Assembly: GCA_021234155.1 (NCBI GenBank)
Contig: JAJEKV010000017.1
Coordinates: forward strand, 2,540,885 to 2,604,884
DNA length: 64,000 nucleotides
DNA from: Isoetes taiwanensis
Lineage: Eukaryota; Streptophyta; Lycopodiopsida; Isoetales; Isoetaceae
Direction of reading: 5' to 3'
The position numbers were made by a program, and so were the translations under genes. Under the pieces are notes generated by a model. The model did not search any database, had not been told where the DNA came from, and was given only the letters and a program-made list of their open reading frames with translations. The first letter of the stretch is position 1. The number at the start of each line of letters is the position of its first letter. Positions 1 through 9,328 of this stretch are shown here, piece after piece.

Positions 1-165
1 AGTTTTGCAAAAAGAAGGGCAGATCGAAGACTTTGACATCAACGGAGGAACGCTGCAAGCTCAGACAAAACTGCAATCTACGCATTAATAGAAAAATAGA
101 CAGTACTTCGCGTGTACATAAAAGTACCCAGTGAAAATGCTCCAAAATGTCGTATTTCTAAATCT

Positions 166-195
166 GGGAGGGAGGGAGGGAAGGAGGGAGGGAGT
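166..195. repeat. GGGA/GGAG simple repeat
   Basis: Purine-only low-complexity run built from GGGA units. It probably lies in an intron or 3' region of the minus-strand RS gene. No function can be inferred. Confidence 0.8.
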
Positions 196-643
196 ATATA
201 GCAAGATAGAAGACACCAGCTCTAAACAAAAAAGAGATGGTTCCTGATTCAGTTCCAGATGAATTAAATTCAAATCCAAATACACATCTTCATATTGATT
301 TTGCCCAGAAGCCTAATCACGAAAACTTACACTCTAATCTGTTTTACTTTGCTGTAAAGAGCAATACTGTATGTCCTTAGCACTCCTGTTCAATCCAAAG
401 CACAGGATGTTTGTACTTTTAGTATGTGTGTTATCTAGCTGATAAATTGTATGTACTAATCCATCAAACTAATCCTTAAAATAACAACATTTAATAATCC
501 ATGATATGAGTAAAACAATCAAGGACAGAAATCAAAGCCATGCAAAGTTTTTAAGAATTAAAACCAGATAGGTATAGTGTTTCCGAAAAATGAAAAACAT
601 CCCAACAAAAGGGAAGGCAAAATTGAGGAAACACAAGTTCTAC

Positions 644-1485
644 CTTCTCTTTTCAATTCCATCTTCTTCTCGAAGAGCTTTTCGAGATTTAGTAGTTGGG
701 CTTCGAGACCTGTATCTAACAGGAGAACGAGAATGGCTGCGACTTGTGCGTCGTCTTGAACGTCTAGGGGAAAGTGAACGACTTCTGTGCCTGTATAACT
801 GGTGCCATCAGTAAGATGCAGAATTTGGATTGAAATAGAAAATATAAGGAGCAAAACTCGGCTCTCAGATTGAACCAGAACTATAATAGAAGACATTGAT
901 AAAACTCCTCATACTTAGCACCTCCAACACCTAATGAGATAACTCAAACAACAAATAATAATTCCAGCTCTGGCCCATACTCCTAGAAGTGCTGAAGCAT
1001 TCAGTTATTAAGCTTCCAAATCTTATAAAATAATGACGACAAATTCTATTAATGCAAAACCTTATAGAAAACAAACCTAACGATGTGCAAATTAAAAGGT
1101 GGTAATGACAAGGCACTTCTAATATACAGTTACCAGAGAACAGTTTAGCCATCAGGGGGCCAGCCCTCGAAATTTATATCCAGGACCCTTCCGATATCTT
1201 GACAATGGTGCCATCTGCTCCCATTTCATTCTTAATTCTTTCTCAAAAAATTTCAACTCTTTCATTGCTACTGGGCAATAAAATTAGCATCTTACGAAAT
1301 AGAAACCTCTTCAAAACCCATAACATTGTGAAGTAATTCCCTCCATATTACCTGTGGGAAGGAGATGAACGGCTTCTATGATCACGCCTGCTTCGTCTAC
1401 TACTATGGCGAGAGGGAGATGGGGAAGGAGATCTGCGTCTTGATTTCCTTGGTGGAGACCGAGAAATAGACACAGAGCGCGGCAT
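644..1485 (-). CDS. Arginine/serine-rich (RS-domain) protein, 5' exons, partial
   Basis: Two exons are visible on the minus strand. Exon 1 (1485-1352) starts with ATG and encodes an N-terminus opening MPRSVSISRSPPRKSRRRS. It ends in a consensus CAG|GT donor, leaving phase 2. Exon 2 (790-644) begins after an ACAG acceptor. This is the only nearby acceptor that keeps the RS reading frame, and it continues with RSRSLSPRRSRRR and SHSRSPVRYRSRSP. The exon then turns acidic (ALREEDGIEKR) and ends at an AAG|GT donor. A possible third exon (52-1) follows a TTGCAG acceptor and runs out of the window. RS repeats are typical of nuclear pre-mRNA splicing factors. No RRM or zinc finger is visible in this part, so I cannot say which SR-type family it is (SR, snRNP27-like, or another RS protein). 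Unlike most genes in the window, no internal stop is seen in these exons. Confidence 0.6.
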
Positions 1486-1755
1486 CGTGTTAATAAGTCA
1501 GCACAAACCTAATCAAGGGAAGTCAAAAGGAACCCAACATTCATATGAGTGCTTCGGTTGAGCAGCTCCTTGTACAGACCATCTTTCATGCCTATGCTGC
1601 GAAGAAAAGGCCCGGTGCCCTATTCTCTGCGGCTATGGCCTATCGTGCGTAACGTAAAAGGCTAGAAGAGATTATTCTGCGTAATAATAACGAGCCGCTA
1701 TACTCGAAGGAGAAAAGCTCGTAACCTAGCATGTGACAATAATTTTTCTCTCTTT
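1486..1755. other. Presumed 5' UTR/promoter of the RS gene
   Basis: Lies between the RS-protein ATG (minus strand, 1485) and the left end of the Harbinger element. No ORF or repeat was recognised. The transposon therefore sits about 270 bp upstream of the start codon. Confidence 0.35.
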
Positions 1756-1758
1756 TAA

Positions 1759-1776
1759 GGCCCTTTTTCCACGGCC
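1759..1776 (+). repeat. Left terminal inverted repeat of the Harbinger element
   Basis: GGCCCTTTTTCCACGGCC, preceded by the TAA duplication. A subterminal TTATAAGACACC motif follows at about 1799 and recurs near the right end at about 7976 in the same plus-strand orientation. Confidence 0.8.
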
Positions 1777-2140
1777 TTATTTTATGGCTGTCACATTATT
1801 ATAAGACACCTTTTGGATCCTTAACGCTCTGGTCCTCGGTTTTATAGGCTGAGATTTAATCTCAGCCGTTGATCAAAATACTGTTATCAGCTAATAACAT
1901 CTGAGTGGCTCAAATTTTATACTCTGTTTCTCGCAACTTCCTGTAACATCCTAGAGTGTTAGCATGCAAATCTTATAAAATCCTAGAATAATATGAGAAT
2001 ACGATTTCTTGTTTTTGTCTGACAGAAAAAGCATTGCCAGAACATGCTTTGTGGGAGCAGAGAAACAGAGAAATCCTGGTTTAGAAGATTAGGGCCAGAT
2101 CTGATGACCCATAAGAATGCTGATTGGAAGCTTCACGCAG

Positions 2141-2200
2141 ACTAGTTGTGGCAGGGCTCCTCCATTCCGGCAGATTAGTTATGGCAGTCCTCCATTCCGG
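2141..2200. repeat. Short direct duplication (TAGTT-TGGCAG-CTCCATTCCGG)
   Basis: Two adjacent ~28-bp units share ACTAGTTGTGGCAG / ATTAGTTATGGCAG followed by CTCCATTCCGG. Variants of the adjoining CGGCGATGGTGC motif recur twice more to about 2300. The region is GC-rich compared with its surroundings. Confidence 0.6.
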
Positions 2201-2368
2201 CGATGGTGCGGCCGCATCAATTTAAAACCCCGCTTCGGCGATGGTGCAACCCCCCTACGGGCGGACATTCCATTCCGTGAATGCTTCTCCATTCCTCGGG
2301 CGATGGCGCTTCGCTTCTCTTGCAAAACCCTGACCCGAGGCGTTAAGGGAGATAACATGCGGCCCTGG

Positions 2369-2464
2369 CGTTCACCATAAAAAAAATTTCGGCATGGCCA
2401 AAATGGCTCGGCGTCTTTGCGCCGCCCGCCATTTTGGCCATGCCTCAATTTTTTTATGGTAACG
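2369..2464. repeat. Long imperfect hairpin inside the Harbinger element
   Basis: The left arm (2374-2407) contains ACCATAAAAAAAATT then GGCATGGCCAAAATGGC. The right arm (2428-2460) is its near-exact reverse complement. CGTT at 2369-2372 and AACG at 2461-2464 extend the stem. The loop is about 20 bp and GC-rich. It could be an inserted miniature element or a structural feature of the transposon. No target duplication was identified for it. Confidence 0.75.
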
Positions 2465-2650
2465 TGCTCGGCCCCCTCAGTTTTGGTCGAGATCGATCTC
2501 GGCCGTTATTGCAAGAATGTTACCCACCAGCATTCACATTAAAAGTGCATAAACACCTGGTTCGTTATGCCAAATAGCTATAAACACCTAGCTTGTTATG
2601 AAAACCACCACAAAACTACTATAAAACTATCGGGCCCAAGTTGTTAAGGC

Positions 2651-2743
2651 GGATAACACCCTAGAACTCGGGTGGTATGCCCTAGTATAACAAACTCGGG
2701 CCTTCCGGCCCTCATAACATATCCTCGTTCTAGGGTGTTATCC
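2651..2743. repeat. 17-bp perfect inverted repeat with 59-bp spacer
   Basis: GGATAACACCCTAGAAC at 2651-2667 is matched by its exact reverse complement at 2727-2743. It is in the same GC-rich left segment of the transposon as the 2374-2460 hairpin. Confidence 0.8.
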
Positions 2744-2757
2744 CTCTCATGTCATAC

Positions 2758-2773
2758 TTAAGACACGTCTTAA
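2758..2773. repeat. TTAAGACACGTCTTAA near-palindrome
   Basis: One copy of an AAGAC-AY/GY-GTCTT palindromic motif that recurs at 4718-4794 and 7901-7918 within the same transposon. It is followed by an A tract. Confidence 0.7.
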
Positions 2774-4717
2774 AAAAAAAAAAAAAGTTTTCCATTACAT
2801 TATTACAAGAAATTTATCGCGGCGGCAACATTTCTTTGGTTCCAAACCTGCATAGTTCGACTTGCTATTTATATCAAACATTTAGTAATATATTGCTATT
2901 CAATTCTCGATTTTGGTCTGTCTAATCCTACTCTGGACTTGATTTTTGAGCGATTTTATGAACATGAGGCATGACAAACGAATAATGTTTTAGTTGCGTA
3001 TTTGTTATAGGGCATTGTGCAGATTAACACCATTGCAGGTTAAGAAAAAAGAAGTAAAACAAATTTGGGGCAACAATCAACATATGCTTAGTTAGCATTT
3101 GCTTAAGAGTACCAAAAGCATTTGCATTTCCTCATTGAAAGGAGTTAAGCACTAAGGAAGTATGTGTTAGTATCGTTCTCATTGTTGTAAAATCCATGAA
3201 TGTACTATACTCATATTTGCATTATACTCGTACTGATTTTTGTGTCCTTCCTTTTTTAGTGACCATCACTAAGCAGTCACCTGTATTTAAGTAACCCTCG
3301 CGATGGTATTAGATTTTTGACCCTCGAGGATTTCGGTCCCTGAGCTTCTCATCGAAGCTATGAACCGATGGTTTCGAACCCTATCTAACATTTGCCTTTG
3401 TTTGGAAAGCACGATTTTGGAGAGAAAAACTCTCTCTGTGTTCTCTGTTTACAATCGATTCAGCATTTCAGAAGCATCACGGTCTCTCGTTACTGGCCAG
3501 AGAAATGCCCAGACATAATTGCTGACAAACCGCACAGAGATGGCAAGAGCCGATGAACACTGCCGTCATTCCAAGTTCTTCATTTTCTGAATGTATGTGC
3601 TTCCATTTAATGCCACGAGGATCGTTGCCTATCCAACTACTTTCCCAGTGCTACGTCCTTTTGGAAGTTCTGAGCAAATAGAGGAAATTATCCACTAGTG
3701 AAGGCTGCGAGCTCGTCCCCATGACTTCAAACAACTCGAAATGCGAATGAGGGGCGGATTTTGCGGCCGCTCGAAAAAGAACCTTTCAAGGCCCGATTTT
3801 TGATGTCTTGACCGCCCAAGCTAAACCCATTCGAGAAAACCCCGCTTTGCTGCTAAAATACCTGCGCTCCCTGTTCGCTATTCACTACCGACCATCGATA
3901 CCCTAGATAGGCTGGCGACCCAAGAAGAACAAATCTGAATCCACGGATCTCTATAGATCACCCCATTAGAATGTAGATGCTTTCAAGGCAGACATTTTTC
4001 AATGCTGGTAATGAAGTATAATTTCATTCAAATACGTGTAAGAAAGAACGGGAGCATGATCTCTGCAATTAGATGAAGCAAATGGAAAATGCTGAAAACC
4101 AATTTAAAGCGAATAATAACAGGCGAGAAAAAGGAAAAGCAGGGGGAGCAGAATTGCGAGGAATTTTAAGGCGAGAAGGAGGAGGAGGAGGGGGTCGCAG
4201 AGGATCCGAGAGGGCAAAGGAGAAGGAGCATTTGGGGCGGGAAGATCGGACGTACGTAATTCCATCGGAAGATAAAATCGACCGCTTTCGGGATGTGGGC
4301 AGCCTTATAATCCGGGCCGTAATGCAAGCAACCAAGCCCGCCAAGCTTGGTTGCGCACATAAACGTAACCACTAACAAGAACCTCGACTGGAAAGAATTC
4401 CCACTAATTGTTCTTCTTGTTCGAATTCGGATGGATTCGGATGAATCTTCTTGTTAGAGATTTGGATTCGTGAAAGTGCATTCTTCCAATCAATTTGATG
4501 CAGAATAGGGCGATGCAGCTTTGATTTTAGGGCAAAGGCACAGCTCTGCCATCGTGCCCGCCCGTCGATCCAGCTTGCTTGACCGTACCATACCCAGATG
4601 CTTTTAACGGACGAGGTTCATCCACAAAAATGTGGCAGTTAAACGCAAGCCTGGATTGCGGCGCAGAACAAGAAAAATGGAAAAAGAATAATTACAAAAT
4701 GATTTATATATGTTTTG
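2774..4717. other. Left non-coding part of the Harbinger element
   Basis: No protein family was recognised. A purine-rich open frame of 100 codons on the plus strand (4073-4375) and overlapping minus-strand frames lack any recognisable domain. They look like compositional artefacts of the GGAGGAGGAGG run near 4180. A short sequence around 2796-2840 resembles 56940-56975 (shared ATTACAAGAAATTTATCG core), so a small dispersed repeat is present. Confidence 0.5.
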
Positions 4718-4794
4718 ATAAGACACGTCTTATTGATATAAGACGTGTCTTATATTCACACTTTTCCATTATACAAAAATAAGACATGTCTTAT
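4718..4794. repeat. Cluster of AAGACRYGTCTT palindromes
   Basis: ATAAGACACGTCTTAT (4718-4733) is followed after a 4-bp TGAT spacer by its exact reverse complement (4738-4753), then by the fully palindromic ATAAGACATGTCTTAT (4779-4794). The cluster lies immediately 3' of the transposase stop codon. Candidate roles are a binding site for the element's own DNA-binding protein or a 3' end signal. Both are inference. Confidence 0.75.
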
Positions 4795-4850
4795 TATTAA
4801 AAACAATATTATAAGCAACAAAAACATAAACTCTTTATAAAACAACATTT

Positions 4851-6252
4851 TTAGTCGTCGTCTATGTCCATAGGAGAATGATGAGTATTGTATAGAGCTC
4901 TTGCCAATGCATCCCTTCTTGCAATGTCTTCTAGAACTAGTTCTTCTTCAATATTTTTCTCATTCCAATTGTCCACTCCATTCTCATCAGCCTCTTGAGA
5001 GTTCTCATTTGGGTGTGCACTTACTGCACCTAGTTCACGTAATGCCTCCCTTGCACTTGCCTCATTTGCTTCTAACTCTGCAGCTGCCTCAGTGACCCAA
5101 TCCTCATCAAATGCCTCGTTATGTATAATGCATAAATTATGCATTATCAAACAAGCAGCTACAACAATTGGAGCTTTAGATGTGTCTCTGTCTTCTTCAA
5201 TAGTATGCGGAATCGTGCTTTTAGTATCCCAAAGGCCCGCTCCACAGACATTCTAGTGCTTGATTTGATGAAATTCCAATGTTTTTCATGATCCTTAAAT
5301 CCAGTACCTTTGTTGATAAATGGTGTCAATAACCAAAGCCTAGGAATATCCAGCATCACCAAGCAAACAATAGTTCTTCATTTCACCAAACTCAAATTTA
5401 GCATAAGCTATTGTTCTTTGCATTAAAGACCAATCATGCATGCTTCCAGCCCACCCAATATCATAGTCCCATATCAAGCGTCTTGAATCCACAATGGCCT
5501 GCAGAAGTATAGAATGGAACCCGATAGGGTTCTCGTGGACGATAAAAACTTATCTTTATCCTATTGTAATAGTCTGCACCATGGTCAACTGGAGCTGTGA
5601 TAGGAATATGACTGCCATCTACTGCCCCAATTACATTTGGAATGCCTTATTTTGCATCATATGCAATAGCAAACTCTTTGCACTGCTTTTCATTTGGCCA
5701 ATGTAATCCACAGTGCAATTCTCTCATTTTTAGCTTTATAGCTCGACAACAACATTCTAAAACACATCTATGCACCGTTGTAGTGCCAACTCCACAAAGT
5801 TCTGCTACATAGTCCAATGTAGATCAAGTAGCTAGGCGTGTCAATGCAATGGCAACCTTTTTTGGCACTTCTATTGCCATACACATATTGGTATCTCATT
5901 TCAATAGGACAGGGTGCAAAATATCATAAACACATTGAAAGGTTGCTCTAGAAACCCTCATTCTTTGTCGAAACATTCTATCTGTATGGCTCAGTGATAG
6001 AATGTTCTCGTAGAAGCCCTCGACCCGCTTATGCACCCAACAAATAGGCTTTGCCCTCTTCATGAAAGGCACATAGCTTACTAATTCAATCACCTGCATA
6101 CACGCCTTCATATATCTTGTTGGCGGCCATGCATCACTAGGCCTCAACAACTCTAGCATGATGAAAACATGAAGTGTTTGGCAAATTTGAAGTAGACCCT
6201 TCCGCATAGTCAGATCCATGCCGAAGGATATGACATGTAAGTGTTGAAGCAA
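4851..6252 (-). pseudogene. PIF/Harbinger (HARBI1-like) DDE nuclease, frameshifted
   Basis: Catalyses excision and insertion of Harbinger elements in the nucleus together with the ORF1 DNA-binding protein. Reading from 6252 downward, an N-terminal part ending MRVSRATFQCVYDILHPVL matches the family's conserved start. A segment with GAVDGSHIPI (first catalytic Asp) lies around 5640-5600. A WDYDIGWAGSMHD segment (second Asp) lies around 5480-5440. SVERAFGILKARF (catalytic Glu) lies around 5250-5200. The C-terminal part runs MHNLCIIHNEAFDEDW to a stop at 4851, with an acidic tail. These blocks lie in different frames: breaks are visible near 5525 and near 5345, and other breaks separate 5896 from 5640. 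The three acidic residues survive, so decay is mainly by indels and the element is now non-autonomous. Confidence 0.85.
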
Positions 6253-6504
6253 ATAAACACATTCAGCGCAAGTAGAGCATCAATAAATAGAGAATGGTAA
6301 GTGCATATGGGAATGAAACAAAACATTGTAATAGCATCACTTAGTGGAACACTAATTTTGACAATAAACTAGTACTACATTGAATACAACTAGTGAGAAT
6401 GATTTGACATTTGGAAAACAATTGTTACTTCATTAACAACAAAGTTGACTATTGGCAAATAGAAGACTAGTTTAACAACTCAAATTGGCAACTACTGCAG
6501 TTTC

Positions 6505-6912
6505 TCAAAAAGGCCTTGCAAACTTTGAGATATTCCCTTCAGCAACCACCCAATTATCTTTCCAATTTGTGCCTCTTCCTTTATGCACATCTCCAGCAGG
6601 TGCTTTAGCAGGCTCCTTCACTTTTCTTCCACGAGGTTTTTTCTTTTGACCCCATTCTTGAACAATTTCAGTAAGGTTTTGGTTTGGCTCGTTTACAATA
6701 GGGGGGCTAGCATAAGGGTATACTTGGGGGATAGAGGATCGTCTTGCAACTGGACCATGTGAAAATGCATGAAATGAGACAGGATCATTTGGAAGTGGCA
6801 GAGCTGCTTGAGAGGAAGGTATTTCTTGCGATTCAGAGTCCTCAAAGCTTTGGGTATAAGGGTAGGATGAATATCCTTGAGACATGTAGGAGTAACCATC
6901 AAATCCATCCAT
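6505..6912 (-). pseudogene. Harbinger ORF1 (Myb/trihelix-like DNA-binding protein), C-terminally truncated
   Basis: The chosen ATG (6912) begins MDGFDGYSYM and follows a TTCCCAG sequence that could be a splice acceptor; the frame is open upstream to 6984. The ~136-residue product has a Ser/Pro/Tyr-rich N-terminus, a basic stretch KKKPRGRKVKEP, then GRGTNWKDNWVV. That last segment resembles the start of the Myb/SANT-like domain found in PIF ORF1 proteins. The frame stops about 20 residues later, so the domain is not completed and the protein is probably non-functional. In this superfamily ORF1 binds the transposon ends and recruits the nuclease. Assignment rests on position next to the transposase and the short Trp-containing motif. 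Confidence 0.6.
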
Positions 6913-7039
6913 GCCAGATATCTGGGAATCTAAAATGGCAAATAAAGAAAAAAGAAGAATAATAAGTTCAAAGTTAAAGTGCAAAAAGGAAAAAAGAAAA
7001 AAACAATGATCACATCATTTACAAGATACAAATTCATTA

Positions 7040-7215
7040 CTTGGAAAAGATGTACAATAGTAGGAAAATCTGAATTACAGTGGGCAGAAACATGTATTAC
7101 AGTCTGAATTACAATAGGTGGAAACAATCTGAAATACAATAGGCATAAACACGAATTACAATCCGAATTCCAGTAGGCAAAAACAACCTGAATTATAGTA
7201 GGCAGAAACATGAAC
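7040..7215. repeat. Degenerate ~32-bp tandem repeat (AATTACA-TAGGCAGAAACA)
   Basis: About five units vary around GAATTACAGTAGGCAGAAAC. They lie directly upstream of ORF1 in its orientation, so they would be in the transposon's promoter or 5' leader. Units differ by several substitutions each. Confidence 0.7.
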
Positions 7216-7425
7216 AAGAGTTTCGGATTTTTAACAGAGTTCGGATTTTCAAGAAGTTCTGGATTTTCACAGAGTTCCGGATTTTCATAGAGTTCGGATT
7301 TTCAAGTTCCATATTTTTTACAGAGTTTGGATTTTCAAAGTTCGAATAAATAAGAACACACAGTGTTCGGATTTTCACTACACAGAGTTCCGAATTTTCA
7401 CAGAGTTCGAATTTTCACTACCCAT
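7216..7425. repeat. Degenerate tandem repeat of an AGAGTTCGGATTTTCAC unit
   Basis: About 10-12 units of 16-20 bp share TTCGGATTTTCA, some shortened. The array adjoins the previous, unrelated array. Together they fill ~385 bp of the right side of the Harbinger element. Confidence 0.75.
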
Positions 7426-7900
7426 TCCAGCCATACTAGAAAGTTTCGATTTGGATTTACTTAACCCACAGCCGCAAAGAAACAAAAAAAAAAAAAACCA
7501 ATTACCTTCTAGAAACTTGATCTGCAACACCAATTTGTTTTCCGACCTGCAATCCGACCAATCCAAGCTTCAATCCGACCTGCAATCTGACCAAATCCTT
7601 TCTTGATATTTGTACTATCTGCTTGTTGGGTTTCCGTTCCAATCGATCTGAAGCAAAACTTGTTGGCCTTTCCATTCCAATGGCCTGTCGATCCCATTCC
7701 AGCCCGGTCGATTCCATTCCGGCCCACAGCGGTCAGCTTCCCTTCTACCTCTTCTGCTTCTCTGCTTCTATCAAAATTTTTTTAGGACACCTGTATCATG
7801 CGGCAGAGAAGCCCGCTCGTTGGATAGGAGTTCATACCTTATTTTGTGGCGGAAAGTTTCCCCCGAAAAAAAATACAACTCTGAAGTTGTACGGCATCAA

Positions 7901-7918
7901 TTTAAGACATGTCTTAAA
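7901..7918. repeat. Perfect 18-bp palindrome TTTAAGACATGTCTTAAA
   Basis: Same motif as at 2758 and 4718-4794. It is about 90 bp inside the right end of the transposon, a subterminal position where Harbinger DNA-binding proteins are known to act. Confidence 0.7.
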
Positions 7919-7990
7919 AACTTTGGAAAAGCTACGGTGTCATATTTTCTTATGTGGCCCAATCACATTAAGCTAATTATAAGACACCTA

Positions 7991-8008
7991 TGCCATGGAA
8001 AAGGGGCC
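7991..8008 (-). repeat. Right terminal inverted repeat of the Harbinger element
   Basis: Reads GGCCCCTTTTCCATGGCA on the minus strand and is followed by the TAA duplication at 8009-8011. Confidence 0.8.
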
Positions 8009-8463
8009 TAACCCCTTAAAATTATATGTTTACAATATGTAAAAAGCCTTTCAATAAGTAGAAAAACAAGGTGCCAAGCACTACGGATTGCCCTAATGGC
8101 ATAGCGGCTTGTTTTTTGTGTTTGGGATTATTCACCTAGATAATCACTTCATCTGGAGCATTGTTTTATAGAATATTCCATATGGAGCAACCACAGCCAT
8201 CTCCCCAAAACGAAGATGGAGTCAAACTTGAATTTTATGTCACCCTATGATTTAAAAACCATAGGATGAAGTCAATAATACAGCCAAACCACAACATCCA
8301 CAAGAGGCATATGAGCAAGCACGTAAGAAGTTGAAAGGCATACGCTCCCCTTCAGCCTATAAATCTGCAACTGAATCATCCCATAAGCATATAGATGCAA
8401 AGGAGATTTCAACAATCAAAATGAAGGATCTAATAATGAAAAATCTAACATATAATAATGATA

Positions 8464-8546
8464 GATTTAGCAAAACAATTGAGGATTTGAAAATAAATCC
8501 ATGTGGCAATTTCACGTCGATTTAGCAAAACAATTGGGGATTTGAA
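8464..8546. repeat. Direct duplication, 55-bp period
   Basis: GATTTAGCAAAACAATTG followed by AGGATTTGAA or GGGATTTGAA occurs at 8464 and again at 8519. The second copy runs into the tRNA-like sequence. Confidence 0.75.
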
Positions 8547-8590
8547 CCCCCTATCATGAAATGATCGTACCACTATCTTGCCACGAAAAG
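8519..8590 (-). repeat. tRNA-related sequence, possible SINE head
   Basis: On the minus strand TGGCAAGATAGTGG resembles a Pol III A box. About 20 bp further on, GGGGTTCAAATCCCC resembles a B box within a T-arm stem. A cloverleaf with a clear anticodon arm and acceptor pairing could not be drawn, so a functional tRNA is unlikely. A decayed tRNA-derived SINE or tRNA pseudogene is the better reading. Confidence 0.4.
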
Positions 8591-9328
8591 CAATCACCTC
8601 TTCATCTTGTCCATAAGAAAATCTTTCTGAAATTGTCGCTATTGCAACTATAGAAGCTATAGAGGGACACAGAAATATAGAAGGGTGCAAATTCCCATCA
8701 ATATGTCCATGAATCTGGAAAAAAATGGACAGGTTTTTTATGTGTTCTTGCTTGAACTATGACCCTGCTCGTCCAATGCTACACTCCTTATGTCTGTCGG
8801 ATTCCAAAACTTGCTATGCCCCTTATGTCTGCACATGCAACCAAGTCTCAGCTGGATCCCCCCATCCATCGCACATGCAGCCAAACCAATGCTGAAAAAA
8901 AAAAAAAAATTCTTGGATTTATTAAAGGTTTTCCAACTCTAAAAGAGTTTCGAAGATGTCCTGACCTTAGTCCGGCAGTTATGGCTCAAAATGAAGAGGT
9001 TGCTCCATTGTCGTGGTCATGCCATCACCTCCACGCGGCCAGTGGCCACTCCTCCTCAGCAAAAACACCACGCAGCATGCAAAAGAACCCCAAGGCATGC
9101 AAAATCCAAACCCCATTTTCTCACATCATCAACGTATGGTTTTGGCAAAACCATAGTGTTGCCACTAGGTGCCAACATTTTCATTGTTGTGACAGTCACA
9201 TTTTACATTGTTTTGGGCATTTCATATAATTGTCCTTTGATTATTTGGAGTTGCAGCCAGCTAGATGCAGTCCAGGTTCAAGACCTGATGAGTAGGAGCA
9301 CCGAATCGTTTAGATTCACGAGGCCATG

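Larger units (their letters stand above)
1759..8008 (-). mobile_element. PIF/Harbinger DNA transposon, complete ends, coding capacity broken
   Basis: The left end reads GGCCCTTTTTCCACGGCC (1759-1776). The reverse complement of the right end (8008-7991) reads GGCCCCTTTTCCATGGCA, which matches at 15 of 18 positions. Each end is flanked by TAA (1756-1758 and 8009-8011), the trinucleotide duplication expected for PIF/Harbinger insertions. Inside, on the minus strand, are the two genes expected of the superfamily: a Myb/trihelix-like ORF1 (about 6912-6505) and a DDE nuclease (about 6252-4851). At 6.25 kb it is longer than many family members. The extra length is the left ~3 kb, which carries hairpins and no recognised gene. 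Frameshifts in the nuclease make it non-autonomous today. Orientation is given by the genes. Confidence 0.85.
8012..9323. other. Intergenic DNA between Harbinger and the large LTR element
   Basis: No coding gene was recognised. ORFs here are short and without domains. It contains a 55-bp-period direct duplication and a tRNA-like sequence near 8518-8590, both listed separately. Confidence 0.5.

Noticed and set aside
4073-4378. Overlapping open frames on both strands (about 100 and 70-91 codons)
   Set aside because: Low-complexity purine tract, no domain, located within the non-coding left part of the Harbinger element; neither strand is favoured.
9260-9300. GGTTCAAGACCTG resembling a Pol III B box
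   Set aside because: No A box at the right distance and no tRNA fold; isolated match likely by chance.
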